Part shown: positions 1 through 5,054 of the stretch, one piece after another | How the letters are laid out: each line of letters starts with the position of its first letter | Position numbering within the stretch: position 1 is the first letter of the stretch | Assembly (NCBI GenBank): GCA_003519205.1 | Contig: DOXE01000461.1 | Location: forward strand, 2,082-7,135 | Direction of reading: 5' to 3' | DNA length: 5,054 bases | Source: Chloroflexota bacterium | GTDB taxonomy: Bacteria; Chloroflexota; Anaerolineae; Promineifilales; Promineifilaceae | Made by a program: the position numbers and the translations under genes | The notes under the pieces: generated by a model | The model's database searches: none | What the model was told of the DNA's origin: nothing | The model's input: the letters and a program-made list of their open reading frames with translations, nothing else

Positions 1-2014
1 GAGGTTCTGTCACCGGAAGGTCGCAAATGAAATTTCGACAAACATATGCAGCTGCTTGACCTGATTGGCGAGTCCTACCGCGAAGTAAAGGGATAGAATT
101 ATCTTCAGGTCCGGCGGCTACGACCTGATTTGGCCGGTATTGAGAAAATGCAACTTCGATTAGCTGGTGTGTATCCTTTGCTCCTATCTCGCCAGCAATG
201 GCCACTTCAACAGGGCGACTCATTATAAATTCGGTCGCACATAACCAATGTCCAAATCCCAGGGGATAGCTACTCATGGCCTGACCCATAGCTGATGTAA
301 CCTCCTGGGCAATATCCCAATAGTGGCTTTGACCTGTATATAAACTGAGCTTAAGTAAAACACCTACGGCGGCCGAGTTACCGCTTGGGATTGCATTATC
401 TTGCAAATCCTTTGGCCTGTGTATCAGCACTTCATGATCGTCAGAAGTATCAAAAAAACCACCATTTTCTTCATCCCGAAAATGGTCTAACATCACATCA
501 ACCAGTTCTTGCGCCCAAAGGAACCACCGCTCATTGAAGGTGCTTTGATACAGCGAGAGCAAACCCTCAGCCAAAAAGGCATAATCGTCCAGATAGGCGT
601 TATATTTAGCTGGCAAGCCCGGTTTCCAGGTTCGCCACAAGCGACCTTCTTCACTGCGGTGGTGTCTAAATAGATGTTCTGCCAGATTAACCGCTGCTTT
701 CGAAAATTCAGGCCGGTTCAAATCGCGGCCAGCTTCAGCCAGGGAAGCCAGCAAAAGCCCATTCCAGGCAGTTAGTATTTTTTCATCTCTACCGGGCCAT
801 ATTCGTTTGGATCGTGCCTCATAGAGCCTCAATCGAGCCTGGTTGAGTAATCGGCTAACCTCCTCAGGATCTCTTTCAATCTCTTTGGAAAGTTTATTAA
901 TATCTCTGACTATACGAAGAATATTCTTCCCTTCCCAATTGCCACTTTCTGTCACGTCATACAACAACATGAACGGCTCGGCATCCCCGCCCAAGAGAGT
1001 GTGCACCTCGTCGGCACTCCAAACGTAAAACCTGCCTTCCTCTCCTTCGCTATCTGCGTCAAGGCTACTATGAAATCCACCACTTTCATGACACAATTCG
1101 ACTAAAGCCCAATCCAAAGTCTCTTCGGCAATGCGCCGGAATAAAGGACGTTTAGTAATCTGCCAAGCATGTAGATAAACACGGCTCAAAAGGGCATTGT
1201 CGTACAGCATCTTCTCAAAATGAGGAACAAGCCAATCGTCGTCAGTAGAGTACCGGGCGAATCCACCCCCTAATTGATCGTAAATACCGCCATATGCCAT
1301 TTGTTCCAAGGTAAGCTCGACCATTCTAAGTATCTGTTGCTCTCCTATACTCAGGTATCTTCGCAATAGAAACTCAATGGTCATCGGCTGGGGGAATTTT
1401 GGCGCCCGGCCAAAGCCACCTTTTCGAAAGTCAAATTGACGTTCGATTCCTCGCTGGGCTTGGATCAAGAGCTGTTCGTCCAAATCTCCCATTTTTAAGT
1501 TTTGGGCTAAGTCGATCGTACTTCGGATATGGTGAGTCAGGTTGTTCGCCTGCTCCAGAACATCGCCACGCCTTTCTTGCCATGCCTGGGCAGCGCTCAT
1601 CAACACTTGCTTGAAGCTAGGCATCCCATAACGGGGAACTGGTGGGTAGTATGTTCCTCCAAAGAATGGTTCACCCTCTGGCGTTAAAAATACGGTCATT
1701 GGCCATCCCCCCTGGCCTGCCATAGCCACCACAGCCTTCATATAGATGCTATCTACATCTGGTCTTTCCTCGCGATCTACCTTGATATTGACGAAATATT
1801 CGTTCATGATGGCCGCCGTTTCCGAATCTTCAAACGATTCGTGGGCCATAACATGACACCAATGACAAGCTGAATAACCCACACTCAATAATATGGGCTT
1901 GTCTTGTTTTCTGGCAAGCGTTAATGCCTCTTCACCCCAAGGGTACCAATTAACAGGGTTGTCAGCGTGCTGTAATAAATAAGTGCTCGTTTCGTTGGCC
2001 AGTCGATTCCTCAT
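1..2014 (-). CDS. yyaL: Thioredoxin-domain protein, YyaL/DUF255 (SPATA20-like) family, C-terminus cut by window edge
   Basis: Reading the minus strand gives one uninterrupted frame of 671 codons from the ATG at 2014 to the window edge, with no stop. It still reads a family-like ending (AYVCRNF, then PVTEP), so probably only a few to some 20 residues are missing. The N-terminal thioredoxin-fold part has the family opening ([20 protein letters not shown]) and the active-site-like CHWCHVM with C50 and C53. The C-terminal (alpha/alpha)6-toroid part has [11 protein letters not shown] (H265 onward), DADSEGEEG (D319 onward) and [10 protein letters not shown] (about 410-419). The family is related to N-acylglucosamine 2-epimerase/glycoside-hydrolase folds; its biochemical role is poorly defined, and a redox or sugar-related function is only suspected. 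No signal peptide is visible, so it is probably cytosolic. The start is ATGATG at 2017 and 2014: the second ATG lies 6 nt from a GGAG (2021-2024) and gives the familiar M-x-NRL beginning; the first has only a 3-nt spacer. One small oddity is Thr where the family usually has Pro in SPYLLQH. No frameshift was found in a codon-by-codon check. Family assignment is very secure; the function is not. Confidence 0.95.
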   Translation of the reverse strand, partial: MRNRLANETSTYLLQHADNPVNWYPWGEEALTLARKQDKPILLSVGYSACHWCHVMAHESFEDSETAAIMNEYFVNIKVDREERPDVDSIYMKAVVAMAGQGGWPMTVFLTPEGEPFFGGTYYPPVPRYGMPSFKQVLMSAAQAWQERRGDVLEQANNLTHHIRSTIDLAQNLKMGDLDEQLLIQAQRGIERQFDFRKGGFGRAPKFPQPMTIEFLLRRYLSIGEQQILRMVELTLEQMAYGGIYDQLGGGFARYSTDDDWLVPHFEKMLYDNALLSRVYLHAWQITKRPLFRRIAEETLDWALVELCHESGGFHSSLDADSEGEEGRFYVWSADEVHTLLGGDAEPFMLLYDVTESGNWEGKNILRIVRDINKLSKEIERDPEEVSRLLNQARLRLYEARSKRIWPGRDEKILTAWNGLLLASLAEAGRDLNRPEFSKAAVNLAEHLFRHHRSEEGRLWRTWKPGLPAKYNAYLDDYAFLAEGLLSLYQSTFNERWFLWAQELVDVMLDHFRDEENGGFFDTSDDHEVLIHRPKDLQDNAIPSGNSAAVGVLLKLSLYTGQSHYWDIAQEVTSAMGQAMSSYPLGFGHWLCATEFIMSRPVEVAIAGEIGAKDTHQLIEVAFSQYRPNQVVAAGPEDNSIPLLRGRTRQSGQAAAYVCRNFICDLPVTEP

Positions 2015-2020
2015 CATTTA

Positions 2021-2024
2021 CTCC
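2021..2024 (-). promoter_or_regulatory. Ribosome binding site deciding the yyaL start
   Basis: On the minus strand GGAG is followed by TAA and then ATGATG. The spacer is 3 nt to the first ATG (2017) and 6 nt to the second (2014), which favours the second. The TAA is an in-frame stop, so no start further upstream is possible. Confidence 0.5.
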
Positions 2025-2040
2025 ATTCAGGGTTCTTGAT

Positions 2041-2049
2041 TGTGATACT
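2041..2049 (+). promoter_or_regulatory. Candidate extended -10 promoter for the GT-C membrane protein
   Basis: TGTGATACT reads as an extended -10: TG, one base, then GATACT (4 of 6 matches to TATAAT). No good -35 is seen 16-18 nt upstream, as expected for extended -10 promoters. Transcription would begin near 2056, leaving a leader of about 20 nt. It overlaps the -10 candidate of the opposite gene, so the two promoters could compete. Weak evidence. Confidence 0.25.
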
Positions 2050-2055
2050 AACACA
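2041..2055. promoter_or_regulatory. 15-bp near-palindrome in the divergent intergenic region (possible operator)
   Basis: TGTGATACTAACACA is an inverted repeat around a central C: TGTG pairs with CACA and TA with TA, giving 6 of 7 complementary positions, with only the A/A pair mismatched. It sits in the middle of the 58-bp gap and overlaps both candidate -10 elements, where a dimeric regulator could control both genes. The TGTG...CACA arms resemble those recognised by CRP- or LacI-type proteins, but the spacing is not a standard CRP site and no regulator gene is in the window. Function is inferred from position and symmetry only. Confidence 0.35.
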
Positions 2056-2075
2056 CTTACTGTTAAGATTCATCC

Positions 2076-4040
2076 ATGCCATTACAGCAGTATTCCTCGC
2101 TATTGATTACAAATCAACGACGGATCACACTTGTCTGCATGATCATCATATTTTTGGTCACAATGTGGCTGTACTTTCCCCCCTACCTCAGTTCGTTTAT
2201 CGGGGATGATTATGTTCAACAATGGCGAATTAAAGAATTCTTAGACTCACCGATAGAGGCATACCGGATCTTCAATCCATTTTGGACAAATTGGTACTAT
2301 CGGCCGTTGCAAAACCTGTGGTTTTTGGGTAACCGGCTCTTCTTTGGTCTTAATCCTGCAGGCTACTATTATCTCCAACTAACCTGGCACCTCTTGAGCA
2401 TCGCTTTGATCTTTCAAATATCGCGCCGTCTTCGTGTTGGAACCTTCGCAGCTCTCGGAGCAGCCGCATTTTTCGCCATTAGCGGGCAACACCAAATGGT
2501 CGTGGGCTGGATAAGTAGCATCGGCAATATCGTTAGTGTTACCTGTTCTCTGGCGGCTGTGGCTGTTTATCTATCTTATTTGCAACGGCCAAATCATGCG
2601 TTTCCACTGCTGCTCACCTTACTTTTCTTCTTTGGCTCCTTATTGGCCCACGAAGAAGGTTTTCTGCTGCCCTTATTTCTCCTAGCAGTCCGTTTACTTT
2701 GGCCAACTCGGCCACCTTTACGAGCTCTGGAATTATTAGCTGGCTTGATAGGCCTGGTATCCATGGTCTTCTATGCTGCTCTCCAGATCATTCGACCCAA
2801 TGCCAACCTGACTGTGGATGGTCCATTTCCAATGATACTTGCCAACGCCATCACGCCAATTAATAGTAGTCGATTCTTAGTAGAGGTAAGCATACGTTGG
2901 CTACCGTTCAGTGAATCTTCCGGGGTGATGGAAGCCATAAGCAAAACCAGTGAAATACAATTGGTAGCTATCCTGGTGACGTTATTCAGTCTGGTCATTT
3001 TTCTTAACGGAATCCTCAAAGGCTCTTTAGCCATACGTTTAGGCCTTTTTTGGACGGCCTTACATCTTGGATTTGTTTACATCGTATTGTGGGGACAACG
3101 GCCCGAATTATTTGATAGCAGACACATATATAGCGCCTGGGCTGGACTATCCATTGCTATTGGAGGCTTAACAACCTTTCTATACGAAAAATATTCTTTT
3201 GACCATATAGTTTTGCGGTTGAACCAAGATGCACCTCGTATCTTTATTAGCGGCGCGATCTTCTTCTCATTATGGTTTCAAGCAGGATTTACGCGCCAGG
3301 TTCAAGAAGGCTTGTTAGAACACACTAAATTGGTCGAAGAATCCAAAGACCAGTTAATGGCTGCGCTACCCGAGATAAATGACTCTACAAGGCTCTTCGC
3401 TTACCGGTTCGTTCTGACCGCTCCATATTTCACCCCCACGGCTGGGGTATGGTACGATAAACCTGAACTCACCGGCGGAACACTGGAATCTTTAAAGAAG
3501 TACAAAGAGGTGTCACCCGACTTCTATCTATTCGATTATGCCGATGGGTCCCTTTATAACCTGCTGCCAAAACTTCAAGAGCATCGGCGGACGATTTTGC
3601 TTTGGCGTCAAACCCCTGAGGTCCTAACATATCTATACGAAAATGGGCAGGAAAAGGCACTTGAGTCGGAACATATTGAATTCGACACCGTGATGGGACC
3701 TTCAAACGACAGAAGATTAAGTATCAAGGTGGCACCGAAGGCACAGGCTTGGACATCCTTTGTTTATGAGGTAAGTGTGCCACCGGGCGGACGGTTAGCC
3801 ACGGCAATATTATCCGAAGCAGGCCAAACATATCGAATCCTGGTCATCGATCAAGACCGCAACCAGAGCGTGATTTATCAGCAGACCAGAGGATCAGGAT
3901 CCGAATTAGATTGGCAAGATATCCTGTTACCTCTTGATAATTTTGCAGGCCAGACCATAAAGCTTTCATTTGATTATCGTGGATCCTCGGAAAACAAAAA
4001 TCCTGGTTACTGGTCCAACCCAAGAATTGTTGTCGATTAA
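2076..4040 (+). CDS. Polytopic GT-C-type glycosyltransferase-like membrane protein with soluble C-terminal domain
   Basis: 654 residues. About 11 membrane segments can be read from hydrophobicity, roughly at 17-35, 100-116, 122-136, 150-168, 176-191, 196-208, 216-238, 294-312, 320-338, 353-370 and 387-404. The basic NQRR at 13-16 suggests a cytoplasmic N-terminus, so the loop after the first segment faces outward. That loop holds an acidic GDD (43-45), the place where GT-C enzymes (PMT, ArnT and relatives) keep their catalytic acid. Next come YYRPL (74-78), NRLFFGLNP (86-94) and a conserved-looking H105. HEEG with P199 in the following segment (192-199) recalls the KE...LP motif of O-mannosyltransferase-like proteins. 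Residues about 405-654 are soluble and, with an odd number of segments, extracytoplasmic; the last 120 look beta-rich (W613, GQ at 625-626, WSNPR at 646-650), like a carbohydrate-binding jelly roll. Such enzymes transfer a sugar from a polyprenyl-phosphate donor; donor and acceptor here are unknown. The start at 2076 has no clear Shine-Dalgarno but retains NQRR; M22 would lose it. Transcribed away from the yyaL-type gene and toward trpA. Fold assignment is fairly firm; exact enzyme activity is inferred. Confidence 0.85.
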   Translation: MPLQQYSSLLITNQRRITLVCMIIIFLVTMWLYFPPYLSSFIGDDYVQQWRIKEFLDSPIEAYRIFNPFWTNWYYRPLQNLWFLGNRLFFGLNPAGYYYLQLTWHLLSIALIFQISRRLRVGTFAALGAAAFFAISGQHQMVVGWISSIGNIVSVTCSLAAVAVYLSYLQRPNHAFPLLLTLLFFFGSLLAHEEGFLLPLFLLAVRLLWPTRPPLRALELLAGLIGLVSMVFYAALQIIRPNANLTVDGPFPMILANAITPINSSRFLVEVSIRWLPFSESSGVMEAISKTSEIQLVAILVTLFSLVIFLNGILKGSLAIRLGLFWTALHLGFVYIVLWGQRPELFDSRHIYSAWAGLSIAIGGLTTFLYEKYSFDHIVLRLNQDAPRIFISGAIFFSLWFQAGFTRQVQEGLLEHTKLVEESKDQLMAALPEINDSTRLFAYRFVLTAPYFTPTAGVWYDKPELTGGTLESLKKYKEVSPDFYLFDYADGSLYNLLPKLQEHRRTILLWRQTPEVLTYLYENGQEKALESEHIEFDTVMGPSNDRRLSIKVAPKAQAWTSFVYEVSVPPGGRLATAILSEAGQTYRILVIDQDRNQSVIYQQTRGSGSELDWQDILLPLDNFAGQTIKLSFDYRGSSENKNPGYWSNPRIVVD

Positions 4041-4056
4041 TGAACTGATACGATAC

Positions 4057-4079
4057 CAACGACCAAAAATGGCTCGTTG
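4057..4079. terminator. Stem-loop between convergent genes, weak terminator candidate
   Basis: CAACGACC (4057-4064) and GGCTCGTTG (4071-4079) can pair as 6 bp plus 2 bp with one bulged C, closing a loop of AAAAAT. It lies between the stop of the GT-C gene (4040) and the stop of trpA (4114 side), where a terminator serving both strands would be expected. No T-run follows on either strand, so it is not a canonical Rho-independent terminator. It could instead be a 3'-end protecting hairpin or chance. Confidence 0.3.
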
Positions 4080-4113
4080 TACTCCCCACCCTTTGTCAAA
4101 ATGTCGAGATAGG

Positions 4114-4929
4114 TCAGATTCTCAACAGGCTGTTTTGCATGTCCCGGACAAAGGCCCGTGCAGCACCGGCTTTGTCATTTGCTGCATCAACAGCATTTAT
4201 CAAGGCGCTACCCACGATGATGCCATCGGCAAATTTTGCAACTTTGGAAGCTTGCTCAGGTCCGCTGATGCCAAAGCCAACCGCGATATTGACCTCGGTT
4301 TGTTTCTTCAGACTTTGGACAAAATTTCTTAAATCAGCATGCAAAGTAGCTCGCGCGCCTGTAACACCGGTAACACTCACCATATAAATAAAACCATTGG
4401 CCTGTTCCAGCACTAATCGTTTGCGTCTCTCGTCACTGGTTGGAGCCAAGAAGTATATTAGGGCTATTCCGGCACGGTTTGCCGCTTCAGCGATGACACT
4501 AGCTTCTTCAGGTGGCAGATCCGGAATGATTAAACCATCGGCTCCAGCCGCGGCTGCATCACGAACATAATGCTCTTCACCATAAGCCATTATTGGATTG
4601 TAATACCCCATAAGCAAAGCTGGCGTTTCCACGCCTCGATGGCGGAGTTCCCTTAGCATATCCAAACATACCTTTGAGGTTACACCTTGCTCAAGGGCCA
4701 GCTGGGTGCTTCGCTGAATCGTTGGCCCATCGGCAATCGGGTCGCTAAATGGAACACCTAACTCGATTAGGTGGCTATGGTGGGATATTGCCTGTACAAC
4801 CTGAAGCGAAGTCTCTGGGCTAGGATAACCTAAGGTGAAATAGGGCATTAATGCTGCGGTGTGATTGGTGCGAGCCAAATCAAAAGCTTGTGAGATTCGT
4901 TGGAGCCCGTTTTTATTAGAGTTCATCAT
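4114..4929 (-). CDS. trpA: Tryptophan synthase alpha chain
   Basis: 271 residues, the normal family length (about 265-270). TrpA cleaves indole-3-glycerol phosphate to indole and glyceraldehyde 3-phosphate; indole then passes through a tunnel to TrpB for condensation with serine. It is a cytosolic TIM barrel. The catalytic pair of Salmonella TrpA, Glu49 and Asp60, maps to E56 in IELGVPFSDP and D67 in ADGPT with the same 11-residue spacing. D63-P64 match the residues of the beta-subunit interface. Y182 and VTGVTG (186-191) correspond to loop 6 with its essential Thr (T190), and GFGIS (218-222) and GS (240-241) to the phosphate site. Salmonella Arg179 is replaced by Val186, a common variant outside enterobacteria. 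The start is ATGATG at 4929 and 4926; an in-frame TGA at 4942-4944 rules out a longer form, and no Shine-Dalgarno is visible. The partner trpB is not within the window in recognisable form; it may begin beyond the right edge. Nothing suggests inactivation. Confidence 0.97.
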   Translation of the reverse strand: MMNSNKNGLQRISQAFDLARTNHTAALMPYFTLGYPSPETSLQVVQAISHHSHLIELGVPFSDPIADGPTIQRSTQLALEQGVTSKVCLDMLRELRHRGVETPALLMGYYNPIMAYGEEHYVRDAAAAGADGLIIPDLPPEEASVIAEAANRAGIALIYFLAPTSDERRKRLVLEQANGFIYMVSVTGVTGARATLHADLRNFVQSLKKQTEVNIAVGFGISGPEQASKVAKFADGIIVGSALINAVDAANDKAGAARAFVRDMQNSLLRI

Positions 4930-5000
4930 CGACGATTGAGATCATGACTAAGATAATAGAAAAAGGATTAATGGGTGAAATACAAGCTTTGAAGCAAGGA
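4930..5000. other. Short noncoding stretch upstream of trpA
   Basis: AT-rich DNA of about 70 bp between trpA and the possible upstream reading frame. It holds the weak -10 candidate described separately. No riboswitch, T-box, tRNA, or strong inverted repeat was seen. GCTTTGAAGC at 4986-4995 has 4-bp arms around only 2 bases and is too small to form a meaningful hairpin. Confidence 0.4.
4953..4958 (-). promoter_or_regulatory. Possible -10 element upstream of trpA
   Basis: TATTAT on the minus strand (5 of 6 matches to TATAAT) would place a start site near 4946 and a leader of about 20 nt. No convincing -35 is found at 16-18 nt. In an AT-rich stretch such a match is expected by chance. No tryptophan-codon leader peptide or attenuator was seen here, which fits a gene internal to, or at the end of, an operon. 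Confidence 0.2.
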
Positions 5001-5054
5001 TTATAAACGTAGGCTGGGGAGGACGTCGAAATCGAGCCCGTCACTTTGCCCATT
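5001..5054 (-). CDS. Possible C-terminal tail of an upstream minus-strand gene (trpB?), cut by window edge
   Basis: The minus strand is open from the right edge to a TAA at 5001-5003 and reads 17 residues ending in DFDVLPSLRL. The gap to trpA would be about 70 bp, and trpB is the usual gene in this place. TrpB proteins end in a GRGDKD motif followed by some 10-15 residues; here the aligned part reads GQSDGLD, a poor match. With only 17 codons and no decisive motif, this could be noncoding, or the end of an unrelated gene. Confidence 0.25.
   Translation of the reverse strand, partial: NGQSDGLDFDVLPSLRL

Larger units (their letters stand above)
2039..2066 (-). promoter_or_regulatory. Candidate promoter for the yyaL-type gene
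   Basis: On the minus strand TTAACA (plus 2061-2066; 5 of 6 matches to TTGACA) is followed after 16 nt by CACAAT (plus 2039-2044; 4 of 6 matches to TATAAT). This would start transcription near 2032 and give a leader of under 20 nt that includes the GGAG. This is a match by eye to sigma-70 consensus; a 58-bp AT-rich gap will yield such matches by chance fairly often. Confidence 0.35.

Noticed and set aside
1..120. Possible frameshift or truncation at the end of the yyaL-type gene, considered because the gene is open at the edge
   Set aside because: Codon-by-codon reading stays in one frame to position 2 and gives a family-like C-terminus (AYVCRNF, PVTEP), so the gene is simply cut by the window.
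843..1028. 61-codon plus-strand reading frame
   Set aside because: It lies wholly antisense to the well-conserved toroid domain of the yyaL-type gene and has a low-complexity Ser/Leu-rich product with no ribosome binding site.
1399..1614. 71-codon plus-strand reading frame
   Set aside because: Antisense shadow of the yyaL-type gene; no recognisable family or ribosome binding site.
2041..2055. Dyad as a standard CRP site
   Set aside because: The arms are TGTG and CACA with a 7-bp gap over 15 bp, not the TGTGA-N6-TCACA arrangement of CRP; it is kept only as an unassigned operator candidate.
2771..3034. 87-codon minus-strand reading frame
   Set aside because: Antisense to membrane-segment codons of the GT-C gene, with no independent support.
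3469..3705. 78-codon minus-strand reading frame
   Set aside because: Antisense to the soluble part of the GT-C gene; the composition is that of a shadow frame.
3844..4089. 81-codon minus-strand reading frame crossing the end of the GT-C gene
   Set aside because: Mostly antisense to the conserved beta-rich C-terminus; no start signal or family.
3970..4332. 120-codon plus-strand reading frame spanning the convergent gap
   Set aside because: Overlaps the last codons of the GT-C gene out of frame and then runs antisense to trpA; the protein resembles nothing known to me.
4139..4387. 82-codon plus-strand reading frame
   Set aside because: Fully antisense to conserved trpA codons.
4944..5006. 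Small plus-strand frame of 20 residues, with an inner 11-residue version starting at 4971 after AAGG
   Set aside because: Too short and without Trp codons or an attenuator, on the wrong strand to be a trp leader; a chance frame in AT-rich DNA.

Overview
This 5 kb window carries three substantial genes and no sign of mobile DNA, CRISPR or RNA genes. It looks like an ordinary chromosomal segment of a bacterium with moderate GC (by eye, a little under 50%). The membrane glycosyltransferase-like protein, the lack of Shine-Dalgarno sequences at two of the three starts, and the mixed gene order suggest an environmental lineage such as Chloroflexota (Anaerolineae-like). This placement is a guess from protein style and not a demonstrated assignment.

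Layout: (1) Positions 1-2014, minus strand, encode a thioredoxin-domain protein of the YyaL/DUF255/SPATA20 family. It is complete except for the last few C-terminal residues, which run off the left edge. (2) A 58-bp divergent intergenic region (2018-2075) holds candidate promoters for both directions around a 15-bp near-palindrome. (3) Positions 2076-4040, plus strand, encode a 654-residue polytopic membrane protein of the GT-C glycosyltransferase type, with a long soluble C-terminal part ending in a probable beta-sandwich. (4) A 73-bp convergent intergenic region (4041-4113) has a small stem-loop. (5) Positions 4114-4929, minus strand, encode a complete tryptophan synthase alpha chain (trpA) with its catalytic residues intact. 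(6) Positions 4930-5054 hold a possible trpA-proximal promoter and, at the right edge, perhaps the last codons of another minus-strand gene, which could be trpB.

The three genes do not form an obvious pathway. The YyaL-type gene and the GT-C gene diverge from a shared control region, while trpA converges on the GT-C gene and probably belongs to a trp cluster lying mostly to the right of the window. I did not find a convincing new system. The most useful leads are the dyad in the divergent promoter region, the modular C-terminus of the GT-C protein, and the identity of the gene upstream of trpA.
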